Counted from the first letter of the stretch, positions 30,443 to 38,976 are shown. The stretch is DNA of 56,413 nucleotides from Agrococcus pavilionensis RW1 (GCF_000400485.1 NZ_ASHR01000031.1:1-56413); one strand, 5' to 3'. Program-made: numbers and translations. Notes: a model not told the origin generated them from the letters alone.

Positions 30443-32164
30443 GTGATCGACACGGCGAGCGATCCGCTCGTGATGGATGCCGCGATGCGGGAGCGGGGCG
30501 TCACGGAGGAGTACCGGCGGGCGACGGCGGCGAAGGGGCGCGCGTTCCGGCGGGGTCCGGTGGGGTGTGCGGAGCCGCGGCTGTTCACGCCGCCGCTGCG
30601 GCCGCTGACGCCGGAGACGTCGCTCGGGTTCGAGGTGATCGAGTACGCCGAGCAGATCCTCGGCGTGGAGCTCTACCCGTGGCAGAAGGTGCTGCTGATC
30701 CGCGGGCTCGAGCTGCGGCCGGATGGCCGGTACCGCTTCCGGCGCCTGGTGGTGCTGGTGGGTCGGCAGAACGGGAAGACGACGCTCGCGGCGGTGCTGG
30801 CGGCGTGGTGGCTGTTCGTCGACTCGAAGCGGCATCCTGATCGGCTGCCGCCGGTGAAGTTCAAGGTGGTGGGCGTCGCTCAGAACCTGGACATCGCGCG
30901 CGAGCCGTGGAACACGGTGAAGCTGTGGTGCGATCCCGACCCGGAGACGGAGGAGGCCGGCGACCTCGCGATCCCTGCGTTGCAGGACGCGACGGAGAAG
31001 GTGATCGACACGAACGGCAAGGAGGGCATCTACACGCTCGACCGGCCGCACTACGAGATCCGCGCGGCGAAGTCGGCGCGTGGGAAGCCGTCGCCGCGGG
31101 TGCTGTTCGACGAGCTGCGTGAGCAGGACACGTGGGCGGCGTGGAACGCGGTGGTGCACACCACGAAGTCGTTCTTCAACGGTCAGTTGTGGGGGTTCTC
31201 GAACGCGGGTGATGCGTCGTCGGTTCTGCTGACGACGCTGCGTGATGGGCTGCTGACGGGCGTGAAGGAGTGGCAGGAGTACGTCGAGTCGGGGCTGCGG
31301 TCGCTCGAGGAGTTCGCGAACGGGCGGGACACGACGGCGGGGATCTTCGAGTGGTCGGCGATCCCTGGCTGCGCGCTCGACGACATCGACGCGATCCTGC
31401 AGTCGAACCCGTCGATCGGTCATGGCGAAATGACCGTGGAGGCGTGCCTCGCGGACGTGAACACGCCGGACTACCGCACCGAGGTGCTGTGCCAGTGGGT
31501 GACGTCGCGGAAGAAGCCGTTCCTGAACGCTGACCGATGGCGCGAGCTGCTCGACGAGGAGTCGGACATCGAGGCTGGCGGGCGGATCGTGGCGGGCGTG
31601 TCGGTCACGATCGACGGCCGCTCGTACTTCTCGCACGTCGGGGTCGCGGGGCATCGGCCGGATGGGCTCGGGCACCTCGAGCTGCTGACGGGCCGAGAGG
31701 GGCACCTGTGGGTGCTCGACTACATGGAGGCGCTGCGGAAGAAGCAGGGCATCCGTGAGGTCGCGATCCAGTCGAAGGGTGTGCCGTCGGCGGAGCTGGT
31801 GAAGCCGCTCGAGGAGGCGGGGTTCATCGTGCATCGGATCGAGGCGACGCCGATGCTGCTGTCGGCCGGCTACCTGCGGAACGCGGTGGAGCGCGGCGAC
31901 GTGCGGCATCGGGAGGATGCGCGCCTCGACTTCACGGTGGAGTACGGGACGACAAAGCCGCTGGGCGGCATGCCGGTGTGGGATCTGTTCGATTCGCCGG
32001 TCGACGTCGCGCCGGTGGTGTGCGTGAACCTCGCGTACTACGCGCTCGAGACGATCGCGCCGCCGAAGAAGAAGGACGTGCCGCCGCCGCCGCCGCAAGC
32101 GGAGGTCGTGGTGCGTGACGACATCGACGCCTCCGAGGTGAACCTGGCGACGGCGAGGTTCTAG
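30443..32164 (+). CDS. terL: terminase large subunit
   Basis: The 573-residue ATPase/nuclease packages phage DNA into the capsid. The Walker A motif is VLVGRQNGKTT (about residues 104-114) and Walker B is VLFDELRE (about 220-227, Asp223-Glu224). The C-terminal half carries the nuclease fold (IVAGVSVTIDGRSYFSHVGV). Start is GTG 30443. The TAG stop shares the palindrome CTAG with the stop of the antisense homing endonuclease gene. Confidence 0.93.
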   Translation: MIDTASDPLVMDAAMRERGVTEEYRRATAAKGRAFRRGPVGCAEPRLFTPPLRPLTPETSLGFEVIEYAEQILGVELYPWQKVLLIRGLELRPDGRYRFRRLVVLVGRQNGKTTLAAVLAAWWLFVDSKRHPDRLPPVKFKVVGVAQNLDIAREPWNTVKLWCDPDPETEEAGDLAIPALQDATEKVIDTNGKEGIYTLDRPHYEIRAAKSARGKPSPRVLFDELREQDTWAAWNAVVHTTKSFFNGQLWGFSNAGDASSVLLTTLRDGLLTGVKEWQEYVESGLRSLEEFANGRDTTAGIFEWSAIPGCALDDIDAILQSNPSIGHGEMTVEACLADVNTPDYRTEVLCQWVTSRKKPFLNADRWRELLDEESDIEAGGRIVAGVSVTIDGRSYFSHVGVAGHRPDGLGHLELLTGREGHLWVLDYMEALRKKQGIREVAIQSKGVPSAELVKPLEEAGFIVHRIEATPMLLSAGYLRNAVERGDVRHREDARLDFTVEYGTTKPLGGMPVWDLFDSPVDVAPVVCVNLAYYALETIAPPKKKDVPPPPPQAEVVVRDDIDASEVNLATARF

Positions 32165-32715
32165 AACCCGAGGGCGCGATACCTCTCGTCGGCGAGCTCG
32201 GGGTCGAACGGTCGTCCCTGGGACACGGCGAGCCCGTACTCGCGAGAGCAGGCGAGGCATGACCGCTTGCCCTTCGCGAACTGCGCGGGCTTGAGGTTCG
32301 GCTCGACGAGCTGGTGCCCGCGCTTGCAGTGGGTCTTGGCGCTGCTCGGGTGGGTGCCGTGGCGTCGCTTGTCGGCCTCGTTGCCGGTGTGCGTGTCCCA
32401 GCGGAGGTTGGTCAGCCGGTTGTTCGTCGGGTCGCCGTCGTGGTGGCAGCACTCGGCGCCGGTGGGCTGCGGGCCGACGAACGCCTCGAGCACCATGCGG
32501 TGAACGAGGCGGGTGCGTCGCTCGTCGTCGCGGCTCAAGGTGACGCTGTAGCGACCGTCTGCCCGCGTGAACGGGCGGAGCACGCGGCCCTGCATGTGGC
32601 GCGTGCCGACGCCGGTGCGTACCTCACGCGAGACGGATCGCACGCGGCCGAGGTCGCTCACCTCGTACCAGCCCTCGTAGCCGACGACGGGCAGCCAGTT
32701 CTCGGTAGGCTCCAC
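32161..32715 (-). CDS. antisense NUMOD4/HNH homing endonuclease
   Basis: The 184-residue product starts at GTG 32715, chosen because GGAGG lies five bases upstream. An N-terminal NUMOD4 motif (NWLPVVGYEGWYEVSDLGRV) precedes an HNH_3 core (HRMVLEAFVG, CCHHDGDPTNN and LRWDTHTGNEADK). The C-terminus has KTHCKRGH and CLACSREY. It is inserted against the direction of all structural genes, between terL and portal, as a free-standing homing gene would be. It probably spreads by cutting phages that lack it. Confidence 0.85.
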   Translation of the reverse strand: MEPTENWLPVVGYEGWYEVSDLGRVRSVSREVRTGVGTRHMQGRVLRPFTRADGRYSVTLSRDDERRTRLVHRMVLEAFVGPQPTGAECCHHDGDPTNNRLTNLRWDTHTGNEADKRRHGTHPSSAKTHCKRGHQLVEPNLKPAQFAKGKRSCLACSREYGLAVSQGRPFDPELADERYRALGF

Positions 32716-32864
32716 GGAGCCCTCCAATCGGTCGAGTCGATGTGGCGGGTCAGGCTCCGGGTTGAGTGTTGACGCACTCCCCGGAGCCGCTCTCATCCTA
32801 CCTCGCTCTCGGCGGTTCTAACCATGCCGACGCGCCCGCGCGTCGCGATTCTCGGGAGGTGCTC

Positions 32865-34250
32865 GTGGCCGAGATGGGCTATCAGTCTGGCTCGCTGACG
32901 GGCTGGGCGGCGTTCGCGGATGAGGCGAACGAGAAGAACCCGGACCTCGTGTGGCCGAAGTCGGTCGAGGTGTACGACCGGATGCGGAGCGAGGACTCGC
33001 AGGTCGGGTCGGTGCTGCGCGCGGTGACGCTCCCGATCCGCAAGGCGCGGTGGGTGATCGACGGGACGGGCTGCCGCGAGGAGGTCGTCGAGCTCGTCGC
33101 CGCCGACCTCGGGCTGCCGGTGAAGGGGCAGCCGCCGCAGGCGCCGATCCGCTCGCGCGGCCGGTTCTCGTGGGATGAGCACCTGCGGCTCGCGCTGCTC
33201 GAGCTCGTCTACGGGCACTCGTTCTTCGAGCAGGTGTACGAGTTCGACGGGCAGCGGCACCGGCTGCACAAGCTCGCGTGGCGCCCGCCGCGCACGATCT
33301 CGAACATCAACGTCGCTCGCGACGGCGGGCTCGTGTCGATCATGCAGCACGGGCTCGCGAACCCGACGGCGCGGGCGATGCTCGGCTCGTTCGGGCAGGA
33401 GATCGAGATCCCCGTCGACCGGCTGGTCGCGTACGTGAACGAGCGGGAGGGCGCGAACTGGCTGGGCCGGTCGCTGCTCCGGCAGGCGTATAAGAACTGG
33501 CTGCTGAAGGATCGGATGCTGCGGGTGCAGGCGCTGACCGTCGAGCGGAACGGGCTCGGCGTGCCGGTCTACACGGCCGCTCCGGTGCCGGATGGTGCCG
33601 AGGGTGAGCGGCTCGACGAGTGGCGGAAGTCGGAGAAGGATGCCGGGCTGAAGCTCGCGAAGGGCTTCCGTGCCGGCGAGGCGGCGGGCGCGTCGCTCCC
33701 GCACGGCGCGTCGCTCGAGCTGAAGGGCGTGACGGGCAAGCTGCCCGACATCGACGGGCCGATCCGCTACCACGACGAGCAGATCGCGCGCGCGGTGCTC
33801 GCGCACTTCCTGAACCTCGGCACCGAGACGGGTTCGTGGGCGCTCGGGTCGACGTTCGCGAACTTCTTCACCGACTCGCTGAACGCGGTCGCGGAGCACA
33901 TCGCGGACGTCACGCAGCAGCACGTGGTCGAGGATCTCGTCGATGCGAACTGGGGCACGGCCGAGCCGGCGCCTCGGCTGGTGTGCGAGCCGATCGGTGA
34001 GCGGATGCCGGCGACGGCGGAGGCGATCAAGTCGCTTATCGAGGTGGGCGCGCTGACGCGCGATCCGGCGCTCGAGGCGCACCTGCGGGAGCAGTACGGG
34101 CTGCCGGTGCTCGCTGCCGAGCTCGCCGCGAAGGGCGTGCCGGTGGACGCCGCGCAGGACGTCGCGGAGGAGGCCGACCTCCGCGACCAGCAGGCACGAG
34201 CCGCCGCGGCTGCGGTGCGACCGACGACTTCCGAGGGGGAAGCAGCATGA
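32865..34250 (+). CDS. portal protein (DUF935-like)
   Basis: The 461-residue product forms the dodecameric DNA gate at the capsid vertex. The start at GTG 32865 follows GGGAGG (32854-32859) and gives the usual opening VAEMGYQSGSLTGWAAF. Core landmarks are MRSEDSQVGSVLRAVTLPIR, GHSFFEQVYEFDGQRHRLHK and LGTETGSWALGSTFANFFTD, typical of actinophage portals. An earlier GTG at 32766 lacks a ribosome binding site. Confidence 0.88.
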   Translation: MAEMGYQSGSLTGWAAFADEANEKNPDLVWPKSVEVYDRMRSEDSQVGSVLRAVTLPIRKARWVIDGTGCREEVVELVAADLGLPVKGQPPQAPIRSRGRFSWDEHLRLALLELVYGHSFFEQVYEFDGQRHRLHKLAWRPPRTISNINVARDGGLVSIMQHGLANPTARAMLGSFGQEIEIPVDRLVAYVNEREGANWLGRSLLRQAYKNWLLKDRMLRVQALTVERNGLGVPVYTAAPVPDGAEGERLDEWRKSEKDAGLKLAKGFRAGEAAGASLPHGASLELKGVTGKLPDIDGPIRYHDEQIARAVLAHFLNLGTETGSWALGSTFANFFTDSLNAVAEHIADVTQQHVVEDLVDANWGTAEPAPRLVCEPIGERMPATAEAIKSLIEVGALTRDPALEAHLREQYGLPVLAAELAAKGVPVDAAQDVAEEADLRDQQARAAAAAVRPTTSEGEAA

Positions 34251-35551
34251 CGAACGACGCGACGCGGTGGGCGAATCGCTACTGGGGCGAGCGCGAGATG
34301 CCGAAGGCGAAGGCCGAGTTCTTCAACGCGGTCACGACGCCGGCTCCGACCGGCGCCGCCGAGGGCACGGTCGCGACGATCCGCATGTACGGGCCGATCG
34401 ACTCGTGGGGCGGGTACTGGGGCATCTCGACGAAGGACGTCGGGCAGGTGCTCGACGCGCTCCCCGAGTCGGTGTCGCAGATCATCCTGCGGATCAACTC
34501 GCCGGGCGGTGAGGTGTTCGAGGGCATGGCGATCCTGAACATGCTGCGCGCGCACCGGGCGACGGTCACGGCCGTCGTCGATGGGCTCGCGGGTTCGGCG
34601 GCGTCGTTCATCGCGGCGGGCTGCGACGAGACGGTGATGTCGCCGGGCACGACGATGATGATCCACTCTCCCTCCGTCTTCACGTGGGGGAACGCCGCCG
34701 ATCTCCGCAAGGATGCCGACGTGCTCGACACGCTCGAGCGGGCGATCATCGAGGTCTACACCGGCAAGGCGGGCGACCAGGACTGGGCGAGCCTGCTGGC
34801 CGAGGACACGTGGCTGACGTCGGCGGAGGCCGTCGAGCTCGGGCTCGCGGATCGCGTCGCCGTGATCCCCGACGCCGGCGAGTCGGAGACGGTCGGTGAC
34901 GACGGCGTGCTCGTCGTCGCGCCCATCGAAACCGACGACGACGACGCTGACGACGCGCTCGCTCGAGCGCGCGTCACACCGATCCGCGACAAGGCAGCCG
35001 CCGTGGCTGCCCTGGCGCGCACGACCCCGGACTCGACCGAGCCCGGTGATCCCAACCCGAAGGAGGAGCTCATCATGAGCGACACTCTCAAGGCTGGTCT
35101 TCGCGAGCGGCTCGGCGTGACCGATGCCGCCGCCTCGGATGAGACGCTGCTCGCGGCGCTCGACGAGGCGCTCGCGGAGCAGCCGACGACCGAGACGCCG
35201 GAGCCGCGCGCGGCCGTCGTCGACTCCCTGCCCGACACCGCGATCGTCGTCGACAAGTCGGCGTACGAGGAGCTGCAGCGCAGCGCCGCCGCCGGCCGCG
35301 AGGCGCTCGCGCAGGCGACCGCGCAGCGCCGCGATGGCCTGATCGCGGAGGCGCTCGCCGACGGCCGGATCACGGCCGCGACGAAGGACACGTGGCGGGC
35401 GCAGCTCGACACGAACGAGGACGTCGCGTCGGCGATCCTCGCGGGTATGCCGAAGAACGCGGCGGTGCCGACCGAGGAGCTCGGTCACGCCATCGCGCCG
35501 ACGGACGCCGCCGACGACCCGACCGCCTACCCCGCCCACTGGGCGCGCTGA
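34247..35551 (+). CDS. ClpP-type head maturation protease with scaffold domain
   Basis: The 434-residue product has an N-terminal serine protease (about residues 40-215): LRINSPGGEVFEGMAILNML, VVDGLAGSAASFIAAG with Ser117 as nucleophile, and MMIHSPSV with His140. An acidic linker (TDDDDADDA) leads to a helical, Gln/Ala/Glu-rich C-terminal region typical of scaffold proteins. It processes or assembles the procapsid. It overlaps the portal stop by four bases. The C-terminal part can also be made alone from an internal start. Confidence 0.88.
   Translation: MTNDATRWANRYWGEREMPKAKAEFFNAVTTPAPTGAAEGTVATIRMYGPIDSWGGYWGISTKDVGQVLDALPESVSQIILRINSPGGEVFEGMAILNMLRAHRATVTAVVDGLAGSAASFIAAGCDETVMSPGTTMMIHSPSVFTWGNAADLRKDADVLDTLERAIIEVYTGKAGDQDWASLLAEDTWLTSAEAVELGLADRVAVIPDAGESETVGDDGVLVVAPIETDDDDADDALARARVTPIRDKAAAVAALARTTPDSTEPGDPNPKEELIMSDTLKAGLRERLGVTDAAASDETLLAALDEALAEQPTTETPEPRAAVVDSLPDTAIVVDKSAYEELQRSAAAGREALAQATAQRRDGLIAEALADGRITAATKDTWRAQLDTNEDVASAILAGMPKNAAVPTEELGHAIAPTDAADDPTAYPAHWAR
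35060..35066 (+). promoter_or_regulatory. internal ribosome binding site for the scaffold
   Basis: AAGGAGG ends eight bases before an in-frame ATG at 35075, inside the protease gene. It is among the best Shine-Dalgarno matches in the structural region and falls exactly at the protease/scaffold boundary. Confidence 0.7.
35075..35551 (+). CDS. nested scaffolding protein (internal start)
   Basis: The in-frame ATG at 35075 with a strong internal ribosome binding site would give a 158-residue protein (MSDTLKAGLRERLGVTDAAA onward) identical to the C-terminal part of the protease. Lambda makes its scaffold Nu3 from gene C in the same way. The segment is acidic and helical, as scaffolds are. Separate expression is inferred from the start signal. 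Confidence 0.7.
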   Translation: MSDTLKAGLRERLGVTDAAASDETLLAALDEALAEQPTTETPEPRAAVVDSLPDTAIVVDKSAYEELQRSAAAGREALAQATAQRRDGLIAEALADGRITAATKDTWRAQLDTNEDVASAILAGMPKNAAVPTEELGHAIAPTDAADDPTAYPAHWAR

Positions 35552-35569
35552 GACAAGGAGCGAAGCATC

Positions 35570-35953
35570 ATGGCAAACGAGTGCATCCCGGCATACCGGC
35601 CGGGTCACGACATCACGGCGACCGCCGGTGGTGCGATCACGGGCAAGACGTTCGTGGACGCTTCCACGGCGCTCGACGTCGCGGCCGGTACGCCGGTCAC
35701 CGTGGTCACCGCGACCGCGGCTGGCCTGACGTTCGGCGTCGCCTCGCGCGACACCGCATCGGGCGCGAAGCTGCACGTGCTGCGCGGGCCGGGCACGGTC
35801 GTGCCCGTCACGGCCGGCGGCACGATCGCGCGCGGCGCGGAGGTCGAGGTCGGCGCGTCCGGCCGGGCCGTCACGCTCGCGTCGGGCAAGGCTCGCGGCC
35901 GTGCCCTCACCGCCGGCACGTCCGGCAACGACGTCTTCATCGAGCTCTACTGA
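35570..35953 (+). CDS. capsid decoration protein (DUF2190-like)
   Basis: The 127-residue protein has a small beta-barrel pattern (GHDITATAGGAITGKTFVDA, TPVTVVTATAAGLTFGVASR, GTIARGAEVEVGASGRAVTL). It is located between scaffold and major capsid genes, the usual position of lambda gpD-like or DUF2190 decoration proteins. It should stabilise the mature head from outside. Confidence 0.75.
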   Translation: MANECIPAYRPGHDITATAGGAITGKTFVDASTALDVAAGTPVTVVTATAAGLTFGVASRDTASGAKLHVLRGPGTVVPVTAGGTIARGAEVEVGASGRAVTLASGKARGRALTAGTSGNDVFIELY

Positions 35954-35967
35954 GAGAGGAGCGACAC

Positions 35968-36870
35968 ATGCCTACCGCAAACGCGGCTGCCTACCCGCTC
36001 GCCGCACCCACGGTCAGCGGCTCCACCATCACGGTGGAGCAGATGCTGCAGCAGCCCACGCGCATCACGCGCTACCTCAGCGACCTGTCGCTGCGGAACT
36101 ACATCTCGCCGCTGTTCTTCTCGGCGCCCGGCGGCGTCACCGGCGGCGCGGTCGTCTACGACCAGCTGACGCTGAACGACCTGTTCCCGACGCGCGACGT
36201 GCAGGAGGTCGCGCCCGGCGCGGAGTTCCCGATCGTCACGTCGGAGAACGGCGAGCCGAAGGTCGCTTCGGTCGAGAAGCACGGTGGCAAGTTCTTCGTG
36301 ACCGACGAGGCGCGCGACCGCAACGACGAGGGCGTGATCCAGCGTGAGGGCCGCAAGCTCATCAACGCGATGATCCGCCGCCAGGACGCGCGAGCGATCC
36401 AGGTGGTCGACGCGGCGATCTCCGCGTTCGGGTCGCAGACGGTCACCGGCCTCAACTGGGGCGCGGTCGTCACCGGCGGCTCGTCGCAGTCGAACGCCTC
36501 GGCGTGGCCGGCGGCGGACTTCTCGAAGGTGCAGGAGCTCGCGGACACGCAGGAGCTCGGCGTGAACATCGACACGTGGGTGCTCAACCCGGCGCAGCTC
36601 TCGCGGCTGCGCCTGGTGTACGGCTCCGACTTCGATGCGGTCGCCGCCTCGTACGGGCTCACCTTCCAGGCGTCGAACCGCGTCGCGGCCGGCACGGCGT
36701 ACGCGCTCGAGCGCGGCCAGGTCGGCGAGATCCGCGTCGAGAAGCCGCTCACGACCGAGACGATCCCGGAGCGCCAGACGCAGCGCACGTGGGTGCAGGT
36801 CGACTCGCGCTTCGTGCAGGTGGTCACGAACCCGTTCTCGGTGTTCAAGGTCACGGGCCTCGCGGGCTGA
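35968..36870 (+). CDS. major capsid protein
   Basis: The 300-residue protein starts at ATG 35968 after GAGAGGAG. Position after protease, scaffold and decoration genes defines it as the head subunit. Landmarks are VEQMLQQPTRITRYLSDLSL, KFFVTDEARDRNDEGVIQRE and NPAQLSRLRLVYGSDFDAVA, as in HK97-fold capsids of actinophages. The long helix-containing region (REGRKLINAMIRRQDARAIQ) corresponds to the spine helix. Confidence 0.85.
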   Translation: MPTANAAAYPLAAPTVSGSTITVEQMLQQPTRITRYLSDLSLRNYISPLFFSAPGGVTGGAVVYDQLTLNDLFPTRDVQEVAPGAEFPIVTSENGEPKVASVEKHGGKFFVTDEARDRNDEGVIQREGRKLINAMIRRQDARAIQVVDAAISAFGSQTVTGLNWGAVVTGGSSQSNASAWPAADFSKVQELADTQELGVNIDTWVLNPAQLSRLRLVYGSDFDAVAASYGLTFQASNRVAAGTAYALERGQVGEIRVEKPLTTETIPERQTQRTWVQVDSRFVQVVTNPFSVFKVTGLAG

Positions 36871-37199
36871 TGGCTGAGCGCACGATCCGCACCGGCCTCG
36901 GCACCTACCTGCGCCTCGACGGGCAGTGGGACTACGGGCGCCAGGGCGAGACGGTCGACGTGCACGAGGACGACCTCGAGCGGTTCGACCGTCTCAACCC
37001 GGCCGAGCCGGAGGCGAAGGCCGTCGAGGCCGCTGCCGACGGCGAGTCGCGCGACTTCCCCGAGGGTGAGCCCTCGGAGGAGTGGAAGGTCGACGAGCTG
37101 AAGGCGTACGCCGCGGCTCGCGAGGTCGACCTCGGCGGCGCGACGAAGAAGGCCGACATGCTCGCAGCCATCGAGGCTGCGGCGAAGCCGGCCGAGTAG
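36870..37199 (+). CDS. head protein with C-terminal SAP/HeH-like motif
   Basis: The 109-residue product starts at ATG 36870, overlapping the capsid stop by one base. An acidic middle leads to EEWKVDELKAYAAAREVDLG and ATKKADMLAAIEAAA, a helix-extended loop-helix (SAP/HeH/Rho-N-like) fold common in small phage head proteins that touch DNA. Its precise role is not known. Confidence 0.6.
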   Translation: MAERTIRTGLGTYLRLDGQWDYGRQGETVDVHEDDLERFDRLNPAEPEAKAVEAAADGESRDFPEGEPSEEWKVDELKAYAAAREVDLGGATKKADMLAAIEAAAKPAE

Positions 37200-37227
37200 G
37201 TCAACACGATGGAGGGGGCGGTGCGCC

Positions 37228-37596
37228 ATGATCCGACCGACTGACCTCGGCACCAGCGATCTCGACCTCGCGCGGCGTGTGCTCGCGCGGGGCCGGCGCA
37301 TCGCTCCCTACATCGACGAGTTCCCCGACGACTCGGAGGAACGGCTCACGGCGATCGCGATCCTGAAGGCGGTCGTCGCGGAGTTCCCCGCACCGGGCGA
37401 GCGGCGCGTGAAGTCGATGTCGCGGAACGGCACCTCGGTGTCGTACGGCGACGTCGGCTCCGCGTTCACGGCCGACGTGATCAACGAGCTGCGCGCGCTC
37501 GAGCCCGACGGGTGGACGGCGGATGCGTCGCTGCCGGTCGGGCACTTCCCGCTGCCGGGCATCACGGCGCGCATGTGGCCGGAGCTCTACGGATGA
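37228..37596 (+). CDS. head-tail connector protein
   Basis: The 122-residue product starts at ATG 37228. It is helical and acidic early (SEERLTAIAILKAVVAEFPA), with a flexible SMSRNGTSVSYGD segment, matching adaptor proteins that bind below the portal. Assignment rests mainly on gene order (capsid, adaptor, stopper, tail completion). Confidence 0.6.
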   Translation: MIRPTDLGTSDLDLARRVLARGRRIAPYIDEFPDDSEERLTAIAILKAVVAEFPAPGERRVKSMSRNGTSVSYGDVGSAFTADVINELRALEPDGWTADASLPVGHFPLPGITARMWPELYG

Positions 37597-37916
37597 GCTG
37601 GGGCGGCTTCTTCTACCCGCACACGGTGATCGTGCGGGATCGCCGGCAGGTGGCCGGCATGGGGTCGACGCTCGGCGAGCCGCGGACGCTGCGCGCCGAG
37701 GTGAAGGACGAGGCGCAGCTCGTGCGTGACGCGAGCGGCGCGGAGGTCGTGTCGTCGTCGCAGGTGACCGTGCCGCTGGACGCGAATGTCGCGCCGGGCG
37801 CTCAGGTCACGCTGTGGCCGGGCACGCCGCAGGAGCGGACGGCGGGTGTGCTGAACGTGGCGCGCAACGAGAACGCGGCGCCGCTCGATTCGTTCCTGCT
37901 GCTGACGCTCAAATGA
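37593..37916 (+). CDS. head-closure (stopper) protein
   Basis: The 107-residue product starts at ATG 37593 (ATGA overlap). It is beta-rich (HTVIVRDRRQVAGMGSTLGE, VTVPLDANVAPGAQVTLWPG) like SPP1 gp16-type stoppers. It would seal the filled head. Its end overlaps the antisense membrane gene by eight bases. Confidence 0.6.
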   Translation: MSWGGFFYPHTVIVRDRRQVAGMGSTLGEPRTLRAEVKDEAQLVRDASGAEVVSSSQVTVPLDANVAPGAQVTLWPGTPQERTAGVLNVARNENAAPLDSFLLLTLK

Positions 37917-38211
37917 GCAGCGACAGCACGGCGAGCGCGAGCGCGACGTAGGCGACGCCGAGCCCGCCGAGCGTGATGCGCCGCGCGGTCGGTGCCTGCG
38001 GCGCGGCCGCGGTGATGTGGCCGAGCACGAGGGCCGCGATCGTCGGCGCGAGCGCGACGAGCGACGCGATCGCCGACTCGAACGAGTTCGGCAGGGACGC
38101 GATGCCGGCGATGAGCCCGGCCGCGGCGAGCGCGAGTGCCGGCACGAAGAACATGCCGCGCGCGTCGGTGCGCTGCGCGGTTCCGGTTGTGCCGGTGGTG
38201 GTCGTCGTCAT
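37909..38211 (-). CDS. antisense small membrane protein, possible lysogenic moron
   Basis: The 100-residue product starts at ATG 38211 on the minus strand. A Thr-rich start (MTTTTTGTTGTAQRTDARG) precedes about three hydrophobic helices (MFFVPALALAAAGLIAGIAS and two later ones). It is the only antisense non-nuclease gene among the structural genes. A promoter-like element directly upstream would let it be read in the lysogen. Short membrane proteins of this kind often exclude other phages, but that role is only inferred. Confidence 0.7.
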   Translation of the reverse strand: MTTTTTGTTGTAQRTDARGMFFVPALALAAAGLIAGIASLPNSFESAIASLVALAPTIAALVLGHITAAAPQAPTARRITLGGLGVAYVALALAVLSLLI

Positions 38212-38218
38212 GGGCGGA

Positions 38219-38247
38219 AGCGTAGCGGAGAGGGGTGCTGCTGTGAA
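38219..38247 (-). promoter_or_regulatory. promoter of the antisense membrane gene, nearly leaderless
   Basis: On the minus strand, -35 TTCACA (five of six matches to consensus) and -10 TACGCT are separated by 17 bases. Seven bases lead from the -10 to the ATG. The layout is the same as at the repressor promoter. The -35 overlaps the start of the rightward gp10-like gene. Confidence 0.55.
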
Positions 38248-38563
38248 GGAGTACGTTCCTGTCGGGTCGGCGGTCGAGCAGGGCGCTCGAGCCGGTCTGC
38301 GCGAGGCGGGCCGCGCGGTCCTGAAGGCGTCGAACGCGAAGGCACCGAAGGACGACGGCGACCTGATCAAGTCGGGGCGCGTCGTGGTCGACGACCTGAC
38401 GGTGCAGGTGTCGTACACGGCGGTGCACGCGCCGCTGCAGCACGAGAACCTCGACTGGAAGCACGATGCGGGCGGCGGGCCGAAGTTCCTCGAGTCGGCG
38501 GCATCCGAGGTCGACGTCGGCACGATCCTCGCGGAGCACGTGCGGAAGGCGCTCGGCGGATGA
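38243..38563 (+). CDS. HK97 gp10-like head-tail joining protein
   Basis: The 106-residue product starts at GTG 38243. The pattern EQGARAGLREAGRAVLKASN, KAPKDDGDLIKSGRVVVDDL and VSYTAVHAPLQHENLDWKHD, ending with KFLESAASEV, is characteristic of gp10-type tail completion proteins (the basic APxxxGxLxxS segment is conserved). It should join the tail tube to the head connector. Confidence 0.75.
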   Translation: MKEYVPVGSAVEQGARAGLREAGRAVLKASNAKAPKDDGDLIKSGRVVVDDLTVQVSYTAVHAPLQHENLDWKHDAGGGPKFLESAASEVDVGTILAEHVRKALGG

Positions 38564-38976
38564 TCGGCGACGTCGAGCTGACGACGATCCTGTGCTCGGA
38601 GATCGGCGCGCTCGAGGGCCGGCAGTGGGGCGGCGCCGGGACGTACCCGGAGTCGGTCGTCGGGGTCTTCTACGGCCGTATCGAGTCGAGCCCGGATCGC
38701 GCCGTCGGCGTCGCGGTCTACGACACGGCCGACGATGCGCGCGACTACGTGCGCGCGAGGCGCGTGCAGGTGCGCTCGCGTGGCGCTCGAGACGATCCGG
38801 CTGGCGCGGATGCGCTGGCCGACGAACACGTTCCGCTCCTCGTGGGGCTCTCGCGTCACCGCGGGCTGCTGCATGTCGAGTGGCTGTCTTCCGCGCGACT
38901 GGGCGCGGACGACAACGGGCGCGAGGAGCGCACCGACAACTTCCTGATCACGCTCGATAACGAGGAGGCGTCGTGA
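38560..38976 (+). CDS. tail terminator / minor capsid protein
   Basis: The 138-residue product starts at ATG 38560 (ATGA overlap). It is alpha/beta (ESVVGVFYGRIESSPDRAVG, then ADEHVPLLVGLSRH and LLHVEWLSSARLG), as tail-terminator proteins usually are. It lies between the gp10-like protein and the tail tube, the normal place for that protein. Sequence support alone is modest. Confidence 0.6.
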   Translation: MIGDVELTTILCSEIGALEGRQWGGAGTYPESVVGVFYGRIESSPDRAVGVAVYDTADDARDYVRARRVQVRSRGARDDPAGADALADEHVPLLVGLSRHRGLLHVEWLSSARLGADDNGREERTDNFLITLDNEEAS

